64,000 nt of DNA. It comes from Hetaerina americana (taxonomy: Eukaryota; Arthropoda; Insecta; Odonata; Calopterygidae). A program made the translations under genes and the position numbers. Under the pieces are notes generated by a model, which saw only the letters and a program-made list of their open reading frames with translations, did no database searches and was not told the origin of the DNA. Of this stretch, positions 57,001 through 64,000 are shown piece by piece (the first letter of the stretch is position 1; each line of letters begins with the position of its first letter). Where the stretch lies: assembly GCA_022747635.1 (NCBI GenBank), contig JAKTNV010000001.1:25500490-25564489 (forward strand), given 5' to 3'.

Positions 57001-60000
57001 ATTGTAGATTGTTTGAGCTTTTGGCCTTCTCTGAGAAAGAAAATATATAAGCCGACGACTTGAAGTTTTCTCATACTTAGCCAATCCACCATCCCAATCC
57101 ATAGCTGTAAAAATAAGTACTCATTTATGAAAGTGAACTTTTCCTCTGCAGAATGTTAGATATTATATAATCTTAGAAATAAAATTTAGTTCAAATGCAT
57201 ATCCAAATGAGTATTTATGAAGGCTAGATTTTAAAATCCCCTTATATTTCATTGCATTCCTTCTACAATCGTTTTGAGCTGGGAATACCAGTGTTGCTTC
57301 TTCCAGTGAATTTCACAGGATATTATGTTGTACTGATAACTAAGCAATCCTTCTCCTCTCTGTTGCTAAAACCAAATCACATCTATGTAATGCCCCGCAA
57401 GCTGCTGCAAGGGGTGTAAAAAAAATAAATAAATAATCCCTAGAATACATACATCAATTGACAATGTGAAAGCATTATATGAAAACCGTTCCTGATAAGA
57501 AGCTAAAAATTCTATTAAAATATGTTTTGTGGACTATCCATAAAATGTGGCAAGTCTGAAAAGTAGCATGATTTCCGGGATATGATTAAAAAGATTTGAT
57601 GATTAAATTATTATTAGGACAATTACTATTAAATCATGTTGGCATAATTCTAATGTATTTCAATTTAAAACAAAATCAATATTTGAAATATTATTATTAG
57701 GTAATTACAGGTTAAGGTAGGTTTTTGGATGGACATAATTACTAATTAAATAATTTGTGACCTCTAGCAAAAAAAACAACATCCTACTCTACATCAGGTC
57801 CCTCTTCAGCTCTGAATACTTTCTTCCTCCCTTCATCCCGTCCAACATCCCTATCCTATTCCTTCCCTTACCTCTTTTGCCCAACATTCTCCCCTCTATC
57901 ACAGTCTTCGACATACCCCTGCCGGTCAATACCCCCTTCATCCACTTTTACCCACTTCATCCATTTTTAATTTGAAATATATTAATCGATAAATATATTA
58001 ACCAATAAATTCATTTTCAAATTGAATATTACATAAATATAAGAACACCACAACATAGCGATTAAAAATGTTTAGGTAGAAAAATAAATATTAAAATAGA
58101 TGTGTGCTCACAATAAATCTTCACCAACTAAATCATGAAGGCCAGAATTAAGCAATCTGTGTTGAAACTGAAGGTCAAACTAAAGTAATCCCATACATTA
58201 TGCTTTCTTGCTTAGGTTGTCAATGCCTTTTGAGTAGAGTTCATGAAGACAAAACGGTAAGTTTGTTTCCTAAAAAGAAATCCAACCAAGCACAAGAACC
58301 ATAAATTGTAAGTATAATAAAATACAGGAGCATTGTGGGAGAAAAACGATGCCTTGATGCTGTGGTCACAAAATACCATTATTCTTAAGATAATTATGTT
58401 TGGCATAATTATCACAATATATATGTAATAGATGCCTACTAATGCATAATGCCTGGTCATTTAAATTTTGAATTCAGTCGAGGAATTTGTGGTAAATATG
58501 CTTTAGTAAATGACAGAATTACTCTGTATTAATAACCATAAACACAGTAATCAACCCGAAGGTCAGTTTGGTAGGTGATGGTAGAGTTCACCCAGTACTA
58601 AGCCCTATACGGCGTGTGAAAATTCACACATGAGGGTAGGGTGGCCAGTTCCTTTCCCTGTGTCGGTTATGGTTCCCCAGGAAGACCTAGTCCCCGAAAA
58701 ATCACATAGCTTCGGTGGGGCTGCAGGTGCCCGGGAATCAAACCCAGGACCCTCCAGTCAGTAGTGAAATGCTCTATCCCCTGGACTACCGCGACCCACT
58801 TTGTATTAATATGCAGTTGATATTTATTATTTTATATTTCAATTCTTTTAATTGTGTATCGTGGGAATTATGGCATGATCCATTTTGCTATCTGAGTGAA
58901 AAATACAATTCATTAGTTCATATTATATTGCCCTCAATGAAAGAACGCCCATACTATGAACTTCTGATGGGAAGATACTGCCGAGCCAAGAATGGCCATG
59001 TATTGCCATTATTATAAATAAATGACATAATTATCAAAAACATTCCTAAATAACTTTTTTAAATGATCTTTGTGGATTATCTGGGCTTTCATCAATGATA
59101 TTGAAACAGCCAGTTTCATTGTGTTTTCTAATGGAAATCTCCTTTTTTTTTATGCAGAGGATTGAAGGTGTCCCATGGGAAGCAATGCCAGCCCTGGATG
59201 GTCATTCTTACAGTCGTGTCCCATCTATACATTTTGCACACGGTCTTTGCGTTGAAAGAAAAAAAATAAAGGTGAGATGATAGGGTAATAAAGAGGATCT
59301 TTCATGTGCATTCCTCAAACATATGTTTTACTGTTCAAAAATGAAAGCTTTCCTTTATTCACGTACAATTAGTTTCAACGCTCAATCGTCATCATCAGGT
59401 ACAATCAAGTCGCAGTCCATTTATACCCCTTTCCCTCGCAGATAGACCCGACAAACCCCCCACCCCACTGTAAACCAACCAAGCACCTGTCGTGACACTT
59501 AACACCCCTCTCCCCCCTCCCGATCAACGCCAATCGCAACCCCATTTTATTTCGCCGCCTTCCCCCCCCCTCTCTCACCCACCCCTTCTCTCCCTCATGA
59601 ATGGTATATAAATGGACTGCCACTTGATTAATTTGTACCTGATGATGACACTTGACCATTGAAACTAGTTGTACGTGAATTAAAGGACAGTAGAAAGATA
59701 CATTATATTCTTCATTTAATTAAAATGAATTTCCACAAAGTTGAGCCGGAAGCAATTGAATATTCTAGTAATCTCTTTGTATATGCATATATGCACAAGT
59801 TGCCAATATCTTTAATTCTAAGAATATAGTCCTCAGTTAACCCAAAATATTTGCAGGAAAAAAGTACATGGGTTCATTCTCAAAAATAAGACACCAAAAA
59901 GATTACCAACAGCAGTAATTAATGACAACACATAATGGTCTCACTTTATTTTAATATTAACTTATTTATCTAAGAATCTTATGCCTAAGATATAAGGTGA

Positions 60001-63000
60001 TTTATAAAATTCAATTCATCAATGAGAGATCTTCAAAGTAAGCATACAAGATAAACAAAAAATATTGATTATGTAGTGTCAAACATAACTAGAATCGTTG
60101 CAACTCGCAGGGTGCTGAAATTCTTTTTTTGATTTCTTCCAAAGTGTCATGGTCTTCTTATCTGTGACACCCAAAAACATGAATAAGTGAAAAGGGATGT
60201 TGATAATTACCTGAATGAAAATCATTGTAACAGCTTGAATAAAATCCATTTTATTTAAATTTTTAGGGCACTCATATTCATGAAACACATTTTTTGCACG
60301 ACATAACAAACCCTCAGGCTGAAAAATCATTTTCCAATATATTAATACTCCATATCTTTTCTTTGAATGTTGGTGTTTGTTGGCAGGAGGCATACATTGA
60401 TGCCAGCCAGGGATACTATGTGGTGAATCCAGATGGGACGTTGCCAAAGACTGAGGAGAGAATGGTGCAATACCTGGAGTGCAGACCTGAAATTTGGAAG
60501 GGAAAGAAAGGGGTGGAGATGTCCCCTGAAGAGTTCGTTAAAGTCATTAAGGAGCATGACCTACTACTGTGAGTCCACTGGCCAAAGTTTCCCTGATCTG
60601 TTCAATCATGCTCTTGGTGAAGTCTGGAATAACTGTCAAAACGGCATTCCCATCTAACACGTTTTCCTTGTTTGCTCTTCCTCACAGTTAGGTCCGTCCC
60701 AACCCATGTGAATACAATTGCAGTTAGCAATTTTCGGTTAGCTATTTGTGTCTTTGATTGAAAACCAAATTTAAAATATGTCCATGATAAAGTAGACAAC
60801 ACCAACACTACAATAATGATCTATACTAAGTAATTGTTTATTACTTTCAACAGTAGTGGGCAACGTGATACAATATTTCTTTAAGACATGAACACTATTG
60901 GTTGCTACTTAGGAAAGACCTGCGTTTTGGCGAGCATTATTTTTAAAAAATAAATCCATTGCAAAATATGCATGCATATAACAATGTTCTTCCATGAAGT
61001 TCAAACCCATTTAAAGCTTGATGTTTATATGTTATACCATTTTGTTTTATACCTTTTGAAAGATTTTTGATACGCTAACTGAATAAGTAAAACATGTAAA
61101 CTGTGTAGCAAGTTTCTAAAGATGGCAAAATTCTGGATATTGTCTAAATACGAGTCTCGTAATGTATTGATGTTTTGTTTGAATATTATTTTCCATTTCA
61201 ACACATTTCCAATTTTGCTGAGCTTAGATAATGTAATATGTATGCATTTTTTGACCCTGTATTTCTTTATTTATCACGACAAGTAACAAAAACCAGATAT
61301 TTCCCATGTAACAACCTTGAATACAGTGAAGTCATGTTTAATCATTAGCTTCACATATTTCCTTTACAAATTTAATGAAAAAAATACATGTGGAGGGGGA
61401 CCCAAACAAACTAAAATTCTTTATCACTTCAAAACCATGGCCAACAAGAGGCTGCTGAAGATGAAACTTGATAAATAATTTTCTCGTGTGTTTTTGAAAA
61501 GGTACTCTGGGCATGGTTCTGGATCAAAGTACATGAAGGATATACAGCACCAGCCAGACTCACTCCGTGCAGTAATGTTATTGATGGGCTGTAGCAGTGC
61601 GAAGACAGAACGCCTCTGTCCCCACCTGGATCCATGGGGAGCAGTTTACCTGCACCTGCTTGGCAGAAGGTGAATTCCTGAACCACTTAATTATGAATTA
61701 TTGTATAAACTGTTTCCTTTAGGTGTACCTCATTGGTTGTCCAGATTTTAGTCACCCATTCTGTAGGTCACCCATGCATGAGCATTGTCCTTTCTTGATT
61801 TTACTTGAATATTTTTCGATTTCACCCATTTTACTGTTTGTAATTTATTGGGCATAAGCATTAATTTCATTGCAATATCAATATTCGGCCTATAAAAACA
61901 TACCATATTATTAAAAAGTGAAAATTAATCAGTGAATACTTGATGTAAAAAGTGAATGGCGCTTAGGTTTAAAAAATCATTATGGCAGTTGAAAATTTCT
62001 AAAGAAACAGCGTTGATTCTTTTAATGAGGAATGTTTGGTCAATGTTGGAATTTGAAGAATTAAAAGTCATTTTCATTCTTCCTTATTTCAACTTATGTG
62101 GGATATGAATAGTCTCCCTTAGGTGTTATTACAATATATGAATTATGTAGCCAACTATTAGTCATACAATTTATTCATTCCATAACAGGAATCTTTTGCA
62201 GGCAGACTCGAGATTACTATTGTAATAATTTTAAATTTCCATCACTAATAGCTTCTTGCACTGCCATCACCTATGTATTTCAATTATTCTATAAAAACCT
62301 TCACATTAATTCTGTCTCGTCTTTTTTTTAAATGTACTGTATGTGTACGAAAATAATTCAAAAAAGATTTTTTTTCAATAAGACTGATGTACATGAGTAA
62401 CTGTTTTCGAATGTGAATTTTTTTTTTTATTTTTAGCAAATAGGGATGTGTATAGCTGGAAAATGAAAACATGTAAATATGGGGCTCCAGGTACCTTAAA
62501 ATAATAAGAAATTAAATGGGACCTAATTAAAATGTGTTTATATGTATTCATAAAATATTCAATATATGCTTTGAAAAAAATGTTTATTATTATAGTATAT
62601 ATGCTCTATAACTTAAATCCAAAACTTATATGCATCATTGTTTTCCATTTCTATTTGGCAGTCCGTGTGTCGTTGGAATGCTGTGGTCCGTAACTGATTT
62701 AGAGTGTGACAAAATCACCATGAAGTTGTTGGATCTTTGGTTGGGTCCAGCTAAGGGTGTGGGGGAAGATAAGAATGATCCCAAAGCAAAAGCAGAGGAT
62801 GATAAGACAAAGGGGGGTATAAAATTTACTACTCGGATATCGAAAAGTAAGAGGAATGTTGTTTCAGTGCCAAGTTTGAGCGCACCAGAGGTTCTGTCGC
62901 TTGCGCATGGTGATCTCCTGAGGTCATGGGCCATGTCCAAGCACGCAGCCAGCCAATTCATGACCTCTGCTTCAATGGTTGCGTATGGAATTCCTGTGCG

Positions 63001-63070
63001 AGCCACCAGGGGTGAAGATATGGTCTCCTTGTTAAATAAATTGAGCAAAATGTCATTGAATAAAAATTGA
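48003..63070 (+). CDS. Sse: Separase (separin, ESPL1/Sse family), complete 11-exon gene
   Basis: Separase is the clan CD cysteine protease (peptidase C50) that cleaves the cohesin kleisin at anaphase onset; securin inhibits it. Exons: 48003-48093, 48166-48295, 48371-48534, 51125-51348, 54341-54448, 55794-55890, 56330-56589, 59158-59271, 60387-60568, 61502-61669, 62662-63070. All have GT donors and AG acceptors, and the phases join without a stop into 1947 nt (648 aa). Landmarks: EWTIVQVT near residue 129; IENQWLRGRKCLFLG in exon 6; GVPWEAMPAL (362-371); YYVVNPDGTL (406-415); catalytic His461 in GHGSG; catalytic Cys487 in LLMGCSS; the VGMLWSVTDLECD block after it (517-529); C-terminal VAYGIPVRA. 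The His-to-Cys spacing of 26 equals that recalled for human separase (H2003, C2029). An in-frame TGA at 47985-47987 and a good initiation context (G at -3 and +4) support the start; Met6 is the alternative. The length resembles Drosophila Sse (about 634 aa), not the ~2000-aa vertebrate protein. Exon edges are inferred from consensus and phase, without transcripts. Confidence 0.95.
48166..48295 (+). CDS. Sse: Separase exon 2
   Basis: Follows acceptor CCTCAG and ends at ATGAG|GTAAGA. Residues 31-73 include GFCKIAAEECFSKGNDLDAV and HLAETHAIYLRHKAETSANY, an alpha-helical stretch that looks like the end of a helical-repeat region. The next intron is 75 bp. Confidence 0.85.
48371..48534 (+). CDS. 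Sse: Separase exon 3
   Basis: Starts after a polypyrimidine tract and TGCAG. Residues 74-128 are polar and probably disordered (RRNNTNDPANGKDSV), then ISPERRRSLNG, then IIERLKDLPQ leading into the conserved block of exon 4. Phase 1 at the donor CAAG|GTAGAA. Confidence 0.85.
49930..50190 (+). mobile_element. SINE-B copy in separase intron 3
   Basis: GATCGATATGGTTCGGGTGC then TATCGTACTGGCTTCCCACC, a direct jump (about 85 bases missing, including box B) to GGAGGGCACTTTGAGTGAAT, then CCGTCCGTCGGATGGGACGT. It ends CTACTACTACTA. Otherwise close to 21025-21345. Confidence 0.7.
50980..51064 (+). repeat. Dispersed repeat just upstream of separase exon 4
   Basis: CTACAATGCTCCACAGCCAC then TGCTATTAAGCCCATAATTA and AATC; partner of 29356-29438. 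It ends 60 bases before the exon 4 acceptor, so the acceptor region is close to repeat-derived DNA. Confidence 0.55.
51125..51348 (+). CDS. Sse: Separase exon 4
   Basis: The acceptor is TTCCAG. The split codon reads Glu, giving EWTIVQVTSAF, the Trp-Thr-hydrophobic motif that opens the conserved separase C-terminal region. Residues 129-203. Ends in phase 0 at ATGGAG|GTGAGT. Confidence 0.9.
52255..52600 (+). repeat. Foldback-family copy with G-rich interior
   Basis: The left arm TTTCCACTCAATTTTATTCG then GCACAACTAGTTTTGATGCT is related to the arms at 53330 and 59351. The interior is G-rich (GGGGGTGGTTCAGGGATGCA). The right arm is not clear. Lies in separase intron 4. Confidence 0.4.
53300..53490. 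repeat. Near-perfect 190-bp foldback element
   Basis: Arms 53300-53390 and 53400-53490: TTCATGTTTATTAAATGAA, TTTCCACTGTCCTTTATTCA, CAACTAGTTTCAATGC and CATCATCAGGTA, with their inverse. The spacer is only about 9 bases. Same family as 59351-59687. In separase intron 4. Confidence 0.8.
53564..53906. mobile_element. Foldback element with tRNA-like arm
   Basis: 60-base inverted arms (53564-53623 and 53847-53906) matching at 58 of 60 positions. They include the tRNA T-arm and acceptor sequence GGGTTCGAATCCCAG then TCAAGGC. A full tRNA-like fold (53796-53870) occurs only at the right end. The interior has no recognised coding sequence. In separase intron 4. Confidence 0.75.
53796..53870 (+). other. 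tRNA-like sequence (pseudo-tRNA or SINE head)
   Basis: Can be folded as a cloverleaf: acceptor GCCTCGG with TCAAGGC (one mismatch, one wobble), D stem GCTT/AAGC with a GG loop, perfect T arm CTGGG-TTCGAAT-CCCAG. The anticodon stem is poor (CTCGA/TTTAG) and the loop CCGGATA has C rather than T at position 33, so a working tRNA (it would read GGA, Ser) is unlikely. Confidence 0.5.
54341..54448 (+). CDS. Sse: Separase exon 5
   Basis: 108 bp, phase 0 at both ends, after TTTTTCAG and before AAAGTAAGC. Residues 204-239 (ELENIIADELQVLKN, then NPKEYWTKRDAHSTRMK) are charged and helical, as in the pre-protease region of separases. Confidence 0.85.
55794..55890 (+). CDS. Sse: Separase exon 6
   Basis: Starts after CGTTAG. 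Reads VLMSSIENQWLRGRKCLFLG and then KFIDAEDEKKIE; the E-N/x-W-L-G/x-x-K-L-L-G pattern is typical just upstream of the protease domain. Phase 1 donor GAAG|GTGAGA. Confidence 0.88.
56330..56589 (+). CDS. Sse: Separase exon 7
   Basis: 260 bp; first full residues AMVDKVLTSCESV. It contains RSRGILSLLLGAMPNLQPAE and ends HPVILILDK, the beta strand that opens the caspase-like domain. Base composition is more GC-rich than the flanking introns, as expected for coding sequence. Confidence 0.88.
56703..56930 (+). mobile_element. SINE-A copy in separase intron 7, head truncated
   Basis: Starts at GATTCCCGGGCAAGGCACTC (just after box B) and runs through GCTATGTGATTTTTTGGGTA, CTTCCTGGGAAACCATAACC, GTGTGAATCTCACACGCCGT and CCGACCTTCGGGTTGATTAC to GTGTTTATGGTTTTATATA. 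Starts 113 bases after exon 7, preceded by (TATG)n. Confidence 0.75.
56955..57065 (+). repeat. Dispersed repeat, GGACACTC family
   Basis: AGAACACAAATAAAGTAGTA then ACACTTAAAAGGACACTCAC and ATTGTAGATTGTTTGAGCTT, TTGGCCTTCTCTGAGA; matches 30001-30090 inverted and, more weakly, 15887-15985. Confidence 0.5.
57692..57953 (-). mobile_element. LINE C-terminus and 3' UTR in separase intron 7
   Basis: The reverse complement matches 8142-8393 along its length (GGGGGTATTGACCGGCAG ... GGTCACAAATTATTTAATTA ... AAACCTACCTTAACC). The coding part is frame-broken. The 3' end is at the left (AATAATAATA). Confidence 0.7.
58533..58799 (-). mobile_element. SINE-A full-length copy in separase intron 7
   Basis: The reverse complement starts GTGGGTCGCGGTAGTCCAGG then GGATAGAGCATTTCACTACT. 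Box B is GGGTTTGATTCCCGGG. The body is as at 32362-32628. It ends CTGTGTTTATGGTTATTAAT. The 3' end keeps GTGAATTTTCACACGCCGTA. Confidence 0.8.
59158..59271 (+). CDS. Sse: Separase exon 8
   Basis: Starts after a long pyrimidine tract and ATGCAG. Encodes RIEGVPWEAMPALDGHSYSR and VPSIHFAHGLCVERKKIK; the PWE motif followed by a R-(V/L)-P-S motif is a hallmark of separase and caspase-fold proteases. Phase 0 at both ends. Confidence 0.92.
59351..59687. repeat. Foldback element with C-rich interior
   Basis: Arms 59351-59425 and 59606-59687 (TCCTTTATTCACGTACAATT, AGTTTCAACGCTCAATCGTC, CATCATCAGGTAC, GTCCATTTATA and the inverse). They enclose about 180 bases of pyrimidine-rich sequence without coding features. 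Starts 80 bases after separase exon 8; related to 53300-53490. Confidence 0.7.
60387..60568 (+). CDS. Sse: Separase exon 9
   Basis: Starts after TTGGCAG. Encodes EAYIDASQGYYVVNPDGTLP, the conserved Y-Y-(V/L)-x-N-P-x-G-x-L motif, then a charged helical segment ending KVIKEHDLLL. Phase 2 donor ACT|GTGAGT. Confidence 0.92.
61502..61669 (+). CDS. Sse: Separase exon 10 (catalytic His and Cys)
   Basis: Carries both catalytic residues: LYSGHGSGSKYM (His461) and AVMLLMGCSSAKT (Cys487). The acceptor is GAAAAG with a weak polypyrimidine tract, but phase and homology leave little doubt. The exon ends DPWGAVYLHLLGR, the strand before the conserved Trp-containing block. Confidence 0.95.
62662..63070 (+). 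CDS. Sse: Separase exon 11 (stop codon)
   Basis: The split Ser codon opens SPCVVGMLWSVTDLECDKIT, the conserved block after the catalytic Cys. Next comes a Lys/Asp/Glu-rich insertion (about residues 535-560, GEDKNDPKAKAEDDKTKGG), then SAPEVLSLAHGDLLRSWAMS and the family-typical end VAYGIPVRATRGE. Stop TGA at 63068-63070. Confidence 0.95.
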
Positions 63071-63132
63071 CAAAAAATTTTCATTTGAAAGTGACTCTTT
63101 CTGAAATGTAAAATAGTTTTGTTACATTTGTA

Positions 63133-63164
63133 AATAAATAAAAATTGTTTTTCATGAAAATAAA
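63133..63164 (+). promoter_or_regulatory. Separase polyadenylation signals
   Basis: Three AATAAA hexamers (63133, 63137, 63159) lie 63-94 bases past the stop codon, a normal spacing for a short 3' UTR. The cleavage site itself cannot be read. Confidence 0.6.
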
Positions 63165-63169
63165 TTAGC

Positions 63170-64000
63170 TGTTATTAAAATGTTGAAACCATTTGTGTGA
63201 AAAAAATCAAATTGGCTTCCTCTGATCTATTTTGAGGCAGAATGTAAGGTAAGTGCTGAAGAGTGTGTCCATAAGGGACCCAAAAGCATGACGTGAGAGA
63301 CATATAGAGAGGTAAGGGTAATGGGAGAATAGGGAATCATAGACAGCTGCCCATATAATAACCCTTTATCCACCCAGGAAAAGCCCCTTGCTAGCTTGAT
63401 GGCAGCCTTCTCAACAATGTTTTTACTGTGTATTTCTATTAATTTGCTAAGCCATTCAGTAAACCAAAAAGAGTGAACAATTTAATTCAATTTTCCACAT
63501 TCATATAAATCAAGGATTGTAATTGAATTCAGATTACTCTTGCAATTCCTTTCCAAAATAGATATTTCTTTAATAAGGTACCTATCTATTTAAAATATGG
63601 CAAATTCCAACAATGTAAGCAGAATGGATTAAAACAGGTGAAAATCAGCCTTGTTGGGAAATTTTTGTGTGTAATGCTGTCCTTGTAATAGCGCAAAATA
63701 TATTTTTTAATCAATTTCATGAACGTAACATAAAAATAAATGTTTAGAGTTGATGCCCTTTACAAAAACACTAAATATCTGAAAATGATTGCTTTTGAAA
63801 AATATATATCCACTTTAAAGAGGCCAACCAGTAAAAAGACAACTCTTCCAGATAATACTTTGGAATAATGATTCCTGTCTGGGTTCATCCCGCCATAAAA
63901 TTTTATCTTTGAACATTAACTCAAGATATTGTGTAAAACTTATTTATGACGGGGTAATGAATGTTGATTCAAAGCCACATGTGTTAATAATTCTGGTATT
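63170..64000. other. Intergenic downstream of separase
   Basis: AT-rich, no coding or repeat feature recognised up to the window end. Confidence 0.45.

Noticed and set aside
62635..63084. 149-codon open frame on the minus strand
   Set aside because: It lies exactly antisense to separase exon 11, whose + strand reading is strongly conserved.

Overview
This is a eukaryotic, almost certainly arthropod (probably insect), genomic window. Support for that: one multi-exon gene with canonical GT/AG introns, DD34D mariner transposons with TA target duplications, Jockey/CR1-like and RTE/L2-like non-LTR retrotransposon debris, tRNA-derived SINEs, long (AT)n microsatellites, and a compact separase of the length known from Drosophila. 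The species cannot be named from the sequence alone.

The only intact host gene I can support is a complete separase (cohesin-cleaving caspase-fold protease) on the + strand, 48003..63070. It has 11 exons whose phases all join to give a 648-residue protein with the catalytic His (GHGSG, residue 461) and Cys (LLMGCSS, residue 487) in place. It has an in-frame stop just upstream of the start and AATAAA signals just after the stop codon. Its first two introns are only 72 and 75 bp. The others are 0.4 to 3 kb and hold SINEs, foldback elements and a LINE tail.

Everything left of about 47.8 kb is a transposon graveyard. From left to right: a LINE 3' end (2.07-2.65 kb, -). Then a ~1.35-kb decayed mariner (2.69-4.80 kb, -) split by a 753-bp deletion-derivative mariner. 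A 5S-rRNA-like element lies at 6.67 kb, and LINE fragments run over 6-12 kb. A 930-bp mariner with an open but internally deleted 238-aa transposase lies at 13.48-14.41 kb, followed by a second, nearly identical and inverted copy of the 753-bp element (15.04-15.79 kb). SINE-B copies and LINE fragments cover 17-21 kb. A larger RTE/L2-like LINE with endonuclease and RT reading frames lies at 25.4-27.9 kb (-), followed by another LINE endonuclease remnant. Microsatellites and SINE-A copies occupy 30-32.7 kb. A mariner 3' end lies at 34.0 kb, and a LINE inserted in the 3' region of another LINE at 34.5-36.1 kb. A mariner with a second mariner nested inside lies at 40.2-41.7 kb, and LINE C-terminal remnants at 45.3-46.8 kb.

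No prokaryote-like operon, CRISPR array or novel multi-gene system is visible. The points most worth checking are the short separase, the repeated pattern of mariner copies that keep DNA-binding and C-terminal parts but lose the catalytic core, a tRNA-like foldback element in a separase intron, and a 5S-rRNA-derived element.
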